From: Cyclina sinensis
Taxonomy: Eukaryota; Mollusca; Bivalvia; Venerida; Veneridae
Direction: 5' to 3'
Length of the DNA stretch: 64,000 bases
Assembly: GCA_012932295.1 (NCBI GenBank)
Contig: JAAONU010000011.1
Location: forward strand, 45,634,352-45,698,351
Shown here: piece after piece, positions 1 through 61,100 of the stretch
Position numbering within the stretch: position 1 is the stretch's first letter
Layout: every line of letters starts with the position of its first letter
Notes under the pieces: generated by a model
Database searches by the model: none
What the model saw: only the letters and a program-made list of their open reading frames with translations
Told to the model about the DNA's origin: nothing
Translations under genes and position numbers: made by a program

Positions 1-985
1 AAACTTTGTAAAAGAATTCAAATAGAGTTATGGTTGTGGGCAATTAAAGAAAGTTGTGGTTCTTGTACATTGCATTTCCTTTCATTGTGGTTGACCATTG
101 CATGAAGTTGCATTGAATTCCAACAATTAGTTTCAAGTTATGCTCTGGATAAGGAAAACCAGCAAAGGGCAATGACTGTGCAAATACTGAAGATGGAGTT
201 ATGGCTCTTGAACACTAACTTCCTGTCATTATGCTTGACCATTGTATGAAGCTGCATTAAATTCCATTACTTTTCAAGTTATGCTCCAGACAAGGAAAAC
301 CAACAAAGGGCAATTACTGTGCAAATAGTGAAGATGGAGTTATAGATCTTGTACAGTGCACTTCCTGTCATTGTGCTTGATCATTGTATGAAGCTGCACT
401 GAATTCCAACCATTAGTTTTCAAGTTATGCTCCTGACAAGGTAAAACCAACAAAGGGCAATAGCTGTGCAAATAGTAAAGAAAGAGTTATGATTCTTGAA
501 CACTGCACTTCCTCTCATTGTGCTTGACCACTGTATGATGTTGCACTGAATTCCAACCATTAGTTTTCAAGTTATGCTCCTGACAAGGTAAAACCAACAA
601 AGGGCAATAGCTGTGCAAATAGTAAAGAAAGAGTTATGATTCTTGAACATTGCACTTCCTCTCATTGTGCTTGACCACTGTATGATGTTGCACTGAATTC
701 CAAACATTAGTTTTCAACTTATGCTCCGGGACAAGGAAAACCAACAAAGGGCAGTAACTCTGCAAATTCTGAAGTTGGAGTTATGATTCATGAACACTGC
801 ACTTCCTCTCATTGTGCTTGACCATTGTTTGAAGTTGCATTGAATTTAAACCATTAGTTTTCAAGTTCTACTCCAGACAAGGAAATTACAACCGACCTGA
901 TCGACCGACCTCCCTCCCGACCGACCAACCACCAGGCGACTCCTTTATACCCCAAACCAAACTTTGTTTTAGGAGGTATAAACAT
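1..985 (+). mobile_element. hairpin/tandem-repeat element, 3' part (family a)
   Basis: At least six units of about 146 bp, recognised by a recurring AAGTTATGCTC near 136, 277, 422, 569, 717 and 862. A (CCGA)n-like tract follows at about 889-935, then a terminal hairpin with arms TTTATACC (944-951) and GGTATAAA (975-982). This is the architecture of the bivalve 'pearl' or tandem-repeat-containing MITE-like class (family knowledge). The left end lies outside the window. Confidence 0.6.
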
Positions 986-1670
986 AAAGACAAACATTCT
1001 GATCAAGTTTTAGGTTGAATGGGTAAAAAATGTGACCTCTAGAGTGGTCATGTATTTTCCTGATCCTAGCTGGTGGTTACTTGACCCCCTCTTATCCTGG
1101 GGACCTTCAAAACACCAATTCTTATCAAAATATCATGAAAATTGGATTTCCACCAATCAGAGCTGGTGACTGCATGTGACCCATTTTCAAATTTGTTCTT
1201 GAATCAAACATTCTAAACTAGTTTACTGATGACTGGGTTGAAAATATGACCCCTAGAGTGTTCACAAGCTTTTTTTATTGATCCGAGTTGGTCTCTTAGT
1301 TGTTAGGCCAATTTCAAATTTATCCACGAGATTTATCAAGACAAACATTCTGAGCAAGTTTCATGATAACTGGGTCAAAATGTGACCTCTAGAGGGTTAC
1401 ACCACAGGTCCAAGTTTTTAACTCATTGGTAAGCTCATCAAGAGTTTGCAAGGTTTTCCGATGATCTCAGTTTGGCCTTGTTTTTGACAAGACATACCCC
1501 AATTTCACAATTTTCTGAAAGATCATCACGCCATTCTGAGCAAGTTTTATGTGGACTGGGTGAAAATTGTGACCTATAGTGTATTTACAAGGTCTTCCTT
1601 TGGATGGTGACATAGTTTTTTCCCTAAAGTCCTTATTACCGTATATCATTTTGAAGTTTGAAGGCGAGTG
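986..1670. repeat. degenerate dispersed repeat
   Basis: Four diverged copies of a motif containing ACATTCTGAGCAAGTTT, then AACTGGGT and ATGTGACCTCTAGAG, near 993, 1206, 1344 and 1534. No protein-coding signal. Probably the core of another dispersed element whose ends I could not define. Confidence 0.5.
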
Positions 1671-3369
1671 TTTACCATCTTAGTCAACAGTAAGGTCGAC
1701 CAGGACCTGTTGCTTAAAGATGGCATTTTTCTGTCATATGTCGACATGTAGTCATGGATCATTTTTGGTGTTATTTTTGTCTGTGTTATTGTTTCATACT
1801 TTAAATTTTCATAGACTGACCTTCAGTGGCTGTCTATGTGTAGTTCAGTAAGATTCTTGTCCTTGAGCATCCGACAAAAAATGAAAGCAAACTAACGGCA
1901 CCTGTTGGTGTTCCTAAACAAGTTTCTTAGTGGAGTAGGGTAGGGCCAAGTATGGAATTCAAGAACCACGACCCCGTATCCTGGTTTATCTCCCCTTTTA
2001 AATCTTACACAAAGTTCACTATACAGATGTAAGCAGGAACCAGATGAACAATCTTGACAGGGGTCTTGATGGTGATGGATCTCAATGAAAAGGTTAACCA
2101 ACACTGACGCCAACAGGAGGGTCATAACAATAGCAACACTTTTTTTCTTTGGAAAGTGTAGCTTAAAAACTACCTACAGTAGCAAAAACAGGCATCACAA
2201 ATGTCACTGTGGACATGAATGATCTCACAAAGTCCCTTTATCTTAAAAACCTGAAAAATAAATAGCTTCATGTAACACAGTACAAATGGTCTATTGTTAA
2301 AGAAACAGTTCATGAAAATCACAACACTGACACCACGACAAAAGGTAAAATGATGACAACAATTGAGGCAGTTTTAAGTTGTCTATTTTTTGAGTATTCC
2401 TCTACATCTTGATATTTTTCTCATTTTATTTTTCTTATGAAAAAAATATACATATGTATGCAAAATCTTTCACCAAACCATATATGGTAACAATTATCAT
2501 AAGTGTACAAAAATATAGAACCAGAAGAAGCTAGGCTCACTGTACTGACTAAGACCAAATCAAACGTTTTGTTTTCTTTGTGACGTGTGAAATTAACAAT
2601 CTTGCTTTTGAACAATCTTGCATTAAATCCCAAAGTAGTTGTTCTTTAACCTTGTAAAATATTCAACTGTTTTCAACACTTGAAGAGCTTCACTTTTTTT
2701 CCCTCACCAGCTGGGCATGAAAAAATGCTGCTTAAAAAATATAATACAGATAATGGGCCATTCAGGGCACGGGTCCCTTAACGACCCTAAAACCCCTTAA
2801 AACATTCTGTGGTGGTTTCATTATTAAACAAATTTAGGAACAAGAACCCAACTCCCGTGTCCCTTTTAAACTAAAATAATCCCTTTTGAAATTTTATTTG
2901 TTTCAGTCTTATTCAGTACAATATACTATCATATTGCAAACAATTAACATTGCCAACTTGATTCAAATTTGTCTGCAAACATTCCAAGCCCAGTTTTTCA
3001 TTTCATCAACAAAAACTGTTGCACTGCAGACACCGATATCTATAAATCAAGTTTATAATGGAAGAAATTCTTAACATATCTTTATAGAAAAGTGTACAAA
3101 TATAACAAGGGTAAAATCAATATATAATATTGTTGAAAATACAAATTGATAGATTCTATAAACAGCATGCTGAACAATAAACTTTATAACGAATATAACA
3201 CGAAAATACACGCCCCTGTTTGCAGTAATAATAATACACACAAAATAGTCTTTTAAAACTGGTACAGCAAAATTATAAAATTTCCCTGCATACAAGACAA
3301 TGACTTCAAACAAATTTCCTCTTTGCTAGGTTAAACTGAACTAATATATCCGATTCTGAACAAGTCATG

Positions 3370-3392
3370 TTTTTTTTTTTTTTTTTTTTTTT
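3370..3392. repeat. poly(T) tract
   Basis: A run of about 22 T on the plus strand (poly(A) on the kinase-sense strand). No retrocopied sequence is recognisable beside it. Confidence 0.8.
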
Positions 3393-3496
3393 CAAAATCT
3401 CCAAGATGCATTGCAGTCAAGATAAACCATAATATGAAGTAAATGTTCAAAAATCATTCAAATTAGAACAAGTGCACTGATTATCATAAAATACAC

Positions 3497-3618
3497 CCGT
3501 CAAATAGTTACGGAATCCAGGGCTTTAATTTACATGTAAATTAAAGCCCTGCGGCATCAGATGACGATTGGTTGCAAGTGAACCAATGGTCTTAGTTAAA
3601 ACCTATTTGACCCCTCGT
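3497..3618. mobile_element. small palindromic MITE-like element
   Basis: Ends carry inverted GTCAAATAG (from about 3499) and CTATTTGAC (to about 3612). Inside is a perfect 32-bp palindrome at 3519-3550, each arm starting AGGGCTTTAATT with an ACATGT centre. No coding capacity. Class unknown. Confidence 0.45.
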
Positions 3619-6600
3619 ATCAGACATTTATTTCTAGTACTGATAAAAGCTCTTCTACCGAGAGAAAGGACATGGCTTATTTGGTATCTTTTGTACAAAG
3701 GCTGAAACTCTGCAGCGCCAGGAGATATCCGACTGGCCAAAACATATTAACAGCAAATCTTTACCCTACTCAAGTGCACTGGTGGAGTAAAACTTTTCAA
3801 AGCAAAAAGATTGGTAATGTCTGGGTTTTTTAAAAGATACACATTGGTTCAAATTGGTATTAAGCACCAATCTCATGTCTAATGTAATTTCAAATATTCT
3901 CTAAGTATTACCTATATTTAATATGAATCTGGTATCCCCAGTACCCTCAAACAGTGTTCCATGAAGTAGCCTTGAAGTCCATCTATTGCTAGTCCTGTCT
4001 CTGTATCAATGCTAGACTTCTTTTCCCATTATAACCTAACTCACTGTCTTACAATGAAGGCTAGGTGTTCAGTATGTATCCCACAATAATCAGTGTAAGC
4101 TAACATCTTTCTTTTGAAAGTCAATGGCAACATAACCACTGAGGCAATCTGTATGAACCATGAACAATCTTAACTCTTGAGTAAGAAAATAAATAACCAT
4201 CATTAAAATGGTACCATTATACAGGCAGTATTGTAGAATCCCAATTAAATTATAAAATGGCCCCAATTTATTGTCCAAATTGTACAATTTAGCTCAGAAA
4301 TGGTCACAGGAACAGTAATATAGCTTACTGAAGCTGGTTTAAGAATAACAAACTTATGGGTTTCTGCTACCGAAATCCAATGCAAAGAAGTGCACAATCT
4401 CCAAGTGTTTGTCCTTTACAATACTGACTTTAGCACTACACAAATCTAATATGCAATGATGTATATAAAAAAACCAAACAAACTTGTAAAGCATTCATGT
4501 GACTGTTTGCTCCAATTTCGAGGTAACATGTAAAGAAGTAATACAAATGACTAAAATGAATGTATTTTCTTGCTTGTCCCCCCACCCCCTCTAAAAATAC
4601 TGACTCACTCTATAAAGTTTTGGCATTAACAGTATATCAACATAGTACTTTGGTTCTTAGTGTTTTTACAGTCTCGCATGTGTGATATTTTACTTCCAGG
4701 ACATAAAATTATCAATTAAAAGCACCATAACCTTATACACTAAAATTAACACACCCTTCTTACAAAAAAAAAAAAGAAATTTCTGTCAATCTGAACCAGT
4801 CTTATCTCCTCAATGTTTTGCCGACTAAATCTGAACAGGGTTAACACGATACTAGTGATTGCATACTTGCAGTTTTCTTTTGAAATTAAAAATGACAATA
4901 CTGGAACAAATATTTCTTAAAAAAATTGGCAATAACATATAAAAAGTTTGGAGCAATATCATTGTAACTATTATGAAATAAAAGAGAAGTCAGGACGATA
5001 CTGCTCTAAACCCTACATAACAAGTTAACTACAATAACAAGAAATAGAGAGAAAAAAACCAGCAATTTTCCTATAATATATACAGATAAATATAAATGTA
5101 TAAATTATAAAAATATCAAGACGTATATTATGAAATAGGTCTATTCTTGTACGACTCGGTGCAAAATGTAGCACTTAAAACATATATATAAAAAACATTA
5201 CAAGTGGGTCATGTTGGCCTAAATTAGTCACCTAAGTCAACAAGAAAACAACTTTTAGTCAAGTCTGCCTGATTCATGTTTTGAAGAAATTTTGATAAAA
5301 AAAAAATCTTAATCTGCACAAATCATTTCATAATCATTACCGGTATATAAAAATTGTGAATGTTGGACATAAAGTATGAGTATGAAGTCTAATGCTTTGG
5401 TACATATAACCAAGTTCCTCATTTTCCTTTTTGAAAATTTGTACTCTTCTTCCAGGTCACATTTGACCTTGATAACATAAAGCATGCATTCTGACTAGTT
5501 CAGAAATTGGTCCAAAAAATAAACTCTTAAGAATGTTCCCAAATTTTACATGTTGTCAGACAAAATGATTTACTTTAGACACCTGACCCAGCCGAGGCTG
5601 GCACCCCACAGGGAGTTAGAGAAATGAAATAACATTTTATTTACCTTTCTGGATGAAAAATGTTGTATCCAGTATAATTGTTAAGTAACAAGTAAACCTT
5701 CATGGACTATTGACAGGGGGTCATGATAATTTCAACAGGGAGCACACAGTGCTCAAGATAAGTCAAACCTGACAGACCAGTTAATTTCAAAAAAACTAAA
5801 ACCATATTCTGATGTACTGACATGCTCAACTACAGTAAATTTTGCTGACAGTAAATGTGTGTTGCTGTTTACCTTTGCATACTGTACTTGTTACATTTTG
5901 CTCCCATTTTACTTTTACAGTAAAATCAAGCTTTGCAAAATTTAGAGCGATGAGAACAATGTGACAGAACATTTGACAAGGCTAAACATTTACAAGACAT
6001 AACAATGACATGACAACAACGTCAGGGCCTGACAAGTACAGGGTAAACAACAGAACAGAACAGAACTAAGATAGCTAGCATAGTTCATAACTGCCCTTTC
6101 TATAATTTCCTGGTAGTTCATATAGTTACAATAAATTCAACAAGATTTGATGACCGAATTAACAGTCTCTCCACTGGTAGGCTAACAGAATAAATATCAT
6201 ATTTCATGTCTCTCACTCACACCTATTCCACCCAAAAACAAGTGCACTTTTTCTGTGTTATTCAGTTCCATATATGAAGAATTTTTTTCTGTAACATTTA
6301 CTCTGCTAGCATGATGTCACATAGATAATCCCCATAAAAAAGCATTAAATGATACTGGTAAATTTCTCATAAAATCTGGAATCTAAATCAGTGCATATTC
6401 TAGATGTGTATCAGATAATTTTGCCAAACCATTATGATGGTAAAAGAAAAATTGTAACACTGATTGAGAATACACACACAGAGTATAGGAGTGAAAACAG
6501 AAAATGGATGAGACATTGTGCGTCATGAATAATAGGGTAACAGAACACAAGCTGAGACATGTGTGAAGATACTTTAGAAATGGTTTGACAATGAATAGTC

Positions 6601-8403
6601 CTAATATGTCACAAAGATGTAACATACACAAACACAAGACCTATGATACGACATATACATGTATGCAGGTAGGTAAAACACTGTGTACAACTGAGAAACA
6701 ATAACAAAACAGACATAACATTTAAACATGTGGCTATTCACGGGAAAAATATAATGCATATATAATAAAGAATATCACACTGCCATACATGCCATATTTC
6801 TGAAGGGTCTCTCAGAGAAATTTTGGTTTGTAGACATCGATTTGGGACCCAGCAAGGGAAGTTTTAAAGAAGTGTCATTTAATCCTAACACACATTACTA
6901 AAACTACTAAAAACATCTTGAAAAGAAGTGTTATATAATAAGTGAACATCCTTTTATAAATATATATGTTTTAATTGTTTTATTATAATAATAAAACGTT
7001 GATACATAATTGACATCCTTATCTAACATTCAATAAACAACTAAAAAGATCCCTCATTGTTGTTCACTCAAATTATCTGACTGTATATCTTTGAAATTCT
7101 ATTTCTTCTAAGGATCTGACAGCAATGGGGTCTCGAACATATGTGAATATCAAATTTCTGATTTTCACTTCACAATTTTACTTTCGAAGGACTGAGTATT
7201 TGCTTGAAGCTATATATAAAAATCCTTTAGTGGGTTTTTTAATAATACATTTGGATTGGCCTCTCTTCTTATGAAATGGGATGTTCAAAGGGTTTCTGTG
7301 CCAGGGAAACCCTTTCAGAATCTAAGAAAGCACTGGGTTGTTCCATAATTTTACTATCCATTTTACAAAACTTAAAAGATACAAAAGGTAAGTTCAATAC
7401 TTTGTTAATTCAACTGGATCTATAGTGGTATGGCATTGGCAAACATAAACACTTATGATTTATCAGTCCATTAATTACACTTGAATACACTTTGTGTATT
7501 ACAGTAACACGACAGGTACTCACTCCGTACCCCCTGGACTGACTGCAGTACTGATTAATAACATCATAAAACTTAACAAAACAGTAACTTAACTTTAATA
7601 TTGCTTTGACCAGCGTAATTGGCAAAGAGAGGTCCTGAAGTGCAGCTGTTTTCCAAAATTTTAGATTCCCCAGGAGTTTTTGACTTAAAGGCACAAGACC
7701 ACGAGATGGAGCAAATTTCGGTGAGATTTGACATCCCACTGGGAGACATGGCATGTAGGCACTGTCCACATAAAACAATTTTTTGATTTTGGTGAATACA
7801 ATCTACATAATCAAGAACATTTTAAATGCTCTGTACGTAACATAATTTCTCAGATATTCCTGGTATTCTATGATGATATACAATATACAAATATGTAAAT
7901 AAACTTTTTATAAACAGTAAAAACATAATTATATTTTTGTTATAAAATCACTTTCTGTCCAAACTTCCTGCAGAAACCACTTAACAAACTTACACTATCA
8001 TATAATCCTTAAAGTAATAACATATCCTCATCTACTATTAAAAAATTCTGATGCACATGCATGGTTTTGACCACAAATCATCTATCACAGTCTTTGATTT
8101 TCATTTAAGGAAAACTTCAATCATTTACCAGTAACTTACTAAAGAGTTTGACTTATCAATTATTCTTGAAAAAGAAATTCCTGCCTGGTGCATAATTCTG
8201 GTTATACTTTAGCTGGAATTGTTTCTTAAACAGAACACTTACACTGCTGTGAAAAAAAAATCTGAGCATGTTCCCGACAAAAGTATGGTCTACAATAATT
8301 TTACATAGCGGCACCACAATATCTAACTGAGAAACTTGAGATGTGAGAGTATGGAACACATTTTGTACGAACAAGGTTCACCATGACACCAACATCACGT
8401 TTG

Positions 8404-56293
<47,890 letters not shown>

Positions 56294-57976
56294 CTGAAAC
56301 AGAAATGATAAAGAAATAACTTAATAAGAATCAACTCTTTACTAGAGGCTACAAGTTTAAAAAAGAAATAGCAAAAATTATATTTTCTAAGTACATGTAA
56401 CACCAAATATTATATTGCGTTTGAGCCGTTATTCCAACTTGCCGTCAATTTTGAAACTGGGTAATTAGAATGAGAACATACATACTTTAATTTCTGGGTT
56501 ATATTTTTTGTGGCTGAATTTTGAGTTACAAAGTCTAAAGAGATTCAAACTTTTGCACTCGGTCACAAAAATTGCTGAATAAAATGACCATTGCTGCTTC
56601 TGAAGTTCAGTAGGTTAATAATGCCTTATAATAGTACTGGTTAATTTCAACATGTCATTTGAATAAAGGAGCATAGAAGCTAACATCTTTAAAATTGAAC
56701 AGAAATATACTGTCATTCATAATATGCAAATTTCATGTAAAAGCTACCAGTACAGAGGAGTTAATGGCCCTGGAACTAATGTAAATAGACAGATTAAACC
56801 AATCTTATTAACTTTGAGCAAACAAGACTGCTCTAATATCTGTGAAAACTATCACTTTTTCGGTGACATCACCACTTAAATCCAGCACTCTAAGTGGAAT
56901 ATTTTCTTAGCATTTCTAAACTCATTTATCAGCAGATGTATGGTTAAGTTCTGAGGCAAAAGAAAAATCCTTAACTTAAATGTTCTTTTGTATATTTCCA
57001 TTTACATTATGTCATATATAGATTAAACTGGAGTTTACACTGAAGTTTTACCCACAAAATTTAATTAATTTAATATTAATTTGCCATCTGAAAATATAAC
57101 AATACATATAAACAGTTTCTTAAACCTGTTTATCCTCACAAAAATTTAAACTGGGCGCACTTATAACTGATGAAATCAGTTTCACAAAACAGGTGAATAG
57201 ACTCCTTAAAAGGTAGTGAACGTTAAAAAAACAAAAAAAACAAAACTGAACAAAATATAACATTTAATGTACAATTATTATAACTGTTGAATATTGCACA
57301 CCAATTACTAGGAGCATAACTAATATCCTAAGCATGGGTGTGAATGCAAAAAATCATAATTCTTAAGTAATTTGTTTATCTTACACTATTCCCTTGTTAT
57401 AGAAAACCATAACAAAGGGAGGTAATTTTGAAAACAAGGAGTACAGTTCCTTGAAAAGGGTATTTACTTTGTTGTCATCACTGAATTTATCAAGTAAATT
57501 TATCAACTATACACTATAAAACCGAATTCAGAAGGATAGAGATAAAAATGTAAGCAAGAAAAGATCAGGAGAAACAAACCTCCGAACAAAACATTTCTGA
57601 AAGGAACATTTTAAAATGTAAGTTTACGTTAAAATAATGAGCAAAAAACAAATCAAAAGGGGGAGATAAGGGGGAATATAAGTAAGATAGCTATATAAAC
57701 TTACATTTAACTTTATTTTTATCAGACTGTATCTAAAAAGGTTTTTCTTATGAAAAGACTCCTAAAGCAGATAAAAGGTATAGAAAGTTCATATGCAAAA
57801 TAAACTTCAAACTCTCTTTTCCAAATAAAACATCAGTTTGTGTGTCTTCACATTAAATATTGGGAAAACAGGTCCAGCTATAACCAGTCTTGTTGATCAA
57901 AGGTAAATAGTTTGAGACCTGTTCCACCCCATTTTTGAGTGAGAAAGTTTGCAGTTTAAATTTATAATATGGATCT

Positions 57977-58183
57977 TTAACCCTTACCCTGCTGGAGGCA
58001 ACTGACTCTGCCTTTGCAATCAGGGCAGACCAAAATCAGACTCCAGGCAGTCTGATCATGGTCTGCACTATTCACCATTCAGTCAGCAAATTTTCAATGA
58101 GCACCCCCATAAACAGTTAATGGATCTATCCAAATTGAAAGATGGACAAGTCCATTTTAGATATTTAGCATGGTAAGGGTCTA
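57977..58183. mobile_element. TTAA-flanked MITE, copy 3
   Basis: TTAA-CCCTTACCCTGCTGGA at left; right end AGCATGGTAAGGG followed by TCTA, a probably decayed TTAA. Same end signature as copy 2. Internal AGGCAGTCTGATCATGGTCT resembles the GTGCAGTCTGA-CAGG core of copies 1 and 2. Confidence 0.7.
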
Positions 58184-61100
58184 GTTAAGGCTCTTACACA
58201 ATCAGATATCTCTCTCTCTCTTATACACAACATAAATTTTTAAGGGTCAATATCATACGATGAAATGTGTGTATGACAACACTGCTTAATTAACAAGAGA
58301 TGTAACTTCTGCCTGATCATCTAGTATTCACTTCAACAGTGTCAAGTATCTCAATGGTGTCAAGTGTCTAATATTTACTCATCACACATACTGGTTAACT
58401 CCTTGAAAGGTAATACTGCAATCGTGATTTCATCTCAATATGTCAGTCATGAAATATTACCGAAAGTGTAAACAAATACAATCTGATCATGACTTATTAC
58501 AAAATACTATAAGTTGTAAAGAACTTTTCAGTTATGTCATTATGCATTTTAACTGGTCTGTTTTTCTGCACTTAAACTTCTCAAAGTTCAAAGTGCTCGA
58601 AATTACGAAATATAGTACTACAAGCAATACAGTATATATTATAGTAATTTTAAGTCACGTTCAATAAAACTTATGTCATTTCCTATCTGTGACAACTGAT
58701 CATTAGACAATAAAAAAAGTCCCTAATACTGGGTGGAGAAGTTTATCATTTTAGCAGGTAGAGAATGTGTAGCAAGGATTGGAAAGAAGAACTTCAATTA
58801 GAAAAGATCTAACAATTGCTACATGTATATAAAATGAGTAACTCTGGAACTCGTAACTATTTAACAAAAGAAACCAAATTCTGAACTGTGAGTAAACCCA
58901 GGGCTATTAATAATTCGAAGAGAGATCGATTGATGCTTCGATCAAATGAACCATGTGACTATTTGCCCCTATCTAACAATCTGTTTTAAATATACATTAA
59001 TAGACATCTTTTACATAAATGTGCAGATGGTATTGGTATCTAATCAAAGAACTTAAAACTAATTGACTTGACTGTTTAATTAATACATGAAAACATATAT
59101 TCCACTGTTATAAAGGTGACTAACACCATTAATGACAATTTAATTAAGTGATGAAAAACTTGTCAGTTGTTTGCATCTTAGCCCACATCTGTAAAACAAA
59201 ACTTCTTAAACATTTCAAGGCCATATCAAAGGAACCATGTGTTTATCTGCCCCTACCTTGTTATCTGTTTTAAATACACTGTAACCATTCTATCAAATAT
59301 ATAACTATATTTTATGAAACAAATTAATTGGCTAACATGAAGATGACAATTAAACTTATAAAGAAATTGACCTGTGCATAACAAGTTGAAGAAATAAGTT
59401 CTCAATACTCAACAGGTCATATTTAAGTGAATGTCCTTCGGCAAACCTATTTATCATATATATAGAGTTTTTGTTACCTCCTTTTGACCACTTATAACTG
59501 ATACAATGACAATGTTATTATCAAACCAATCATACATGTTATATGTATGGTATATAGACTATATTAATATGAAGTGAAATCTTCAGCATTAAGAAACTGA
59601 AGAAAGGGTGCATTATAAATGACAGCAACCAGGGTTTCTTACAGCTGAAGATTACACTTACATAGCCTCTATCCAACTTCGTGTTTGCCCCTAATTTTCA
59701 TCTTCACTTTTTTTTGTTGGCTTTCTTAACCATTTGGAACATAACTATGCGTAAGCGAACCACTCTGTCCTGTGCCCTAACACAGCTGCGCAGACAACAT
59801 GTTTTGGCAGGTACAATGTAAGAACGAACAGAACAGTGCTATTTATGAAGAAGAGCAGAAATCGCAATTCTTCACAGAAAAACCTATCAGAAATTAAAAT
59901 ATCTTTATATTCTGATTAACTAGAGCATGCAGTCTGCCAAATACTGAGATTTGACTTGTCTTAATAATATTGTGATGAGTTAAAAATTACCAGTCTAGAA
60001 CACTGTGTTTTAGTTCTAAAAGTGTTGGAGTTTGGTGAGGCAGGGGTTATATTCAGACTCAGTTTCTTAGAGAGGACAAGAAGTTGAGTCATCTCTGCAT
60101 CTCAACAAATGCAACCTGTCTTTCTTTATTTAATTCTGACATAAATGGATGCTTCTAATTACCAGCAACATGAAATGTTTTATTAATTCCTGATAGTGCT
60201 GTCTCAATGCCATTTTCCATAATATTATATGATTTATAAAGGTTCTGGTATAATATAATTACTATAGAAAATAATCCTGTTACCATGGTAACCAGAAACA
60301 ATAGTGTCGAATGGCAGTGAACAGACCAGATTAAACACCTAAGTGTCAGAGAAGACAAGAGGAGGGAACTGTTTCTAGTTTCTACACTATTATCTGCCTA
60401 ATTATATTACAACCTGCTGAATGATTACTGGATAAAGAAACTTCAAGTCAGACTGGATAATTTTCTCTGTGTTAAAAACCTTTGAAGTGATACATTACAT
60501 ATTTCTTCTTAAACAACACTTTGGTTGAACAACTGTAAAATTCTTAAACCATTTCTACAGACAAAATTAAAATCTTAGTTAAATGGCTAAAGATTTTGAA
60601 AAATTATCTGAATCATTATATAATATATAAATTGCAATAGGTAGATTTTTTGTAAACAACATCTGCTCTACCTTTTCATTGGAATGAAAATTCATGCATT
60701 TTCATGTTCTGGGACTCTATGAAAGGGACAATAAAAAATGTCACAGGGGAAATAAAAAAGATAAACTTTAAGTCAGAGTTACTGTTCTTTAATTGAGTAA
60801 AGCATTCCAACTTCTGCTAAAGGTTTCAACAACAGTATTTCATAAAATCTTATATTTCATGTTTAGTAGCTTAAATATACTGAAAAATTGTAAGGGAAAC
60901 TGCGATATCTCAAACCTAGGAAGGAAATAATGTGAGATTGTTATAAAATACTTAAAAATAGAATCCTAGAAACAGTTTGATCGATCAGCAGTGACACAAT
61001 GCTCTATTAACTTACTTTTGAATATTTTACATGAAGAGTCTATCAACTGTTTCTTTATTTTCAAAATTACAGCCGTGACTTAGCAACTCAATTTTATAAT

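Larger units (their letters stand above)
1671..8403 (-). other. region downstream of the PKD stop; possible long 3' UTR
   Basis: No convincing gene. The longest open frame is 122 codons (7410-7778, minus) and matches nothing I know. Minus-strand AATAAA signals occur at 6979-6984, 5636-5641, 4267-4272, 3627-3632 and 2893-2898, so transcript ends are possible, but the sequence alone cannot choose one. A MITE-like palindromic element sits at 3497-3618 and a plus-strand poly(T) at 3370-3392. A small cysteine-rich open frame at 1892-2125 is described under findings. Confidence 0.35.

Noticed and set aside
1..890. CRISPR-like regular repeats
   Set aside because: Units of about 146 bp are contiguous with no unique spacers, and the genome is eukaryotic.
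7410..7778. 122-codon minus frame downstream of PKD
   Set aside because: No recognisable domain, no splice or start support, AT-rich surroundings; probably chance within UTR or intergenic DNA.
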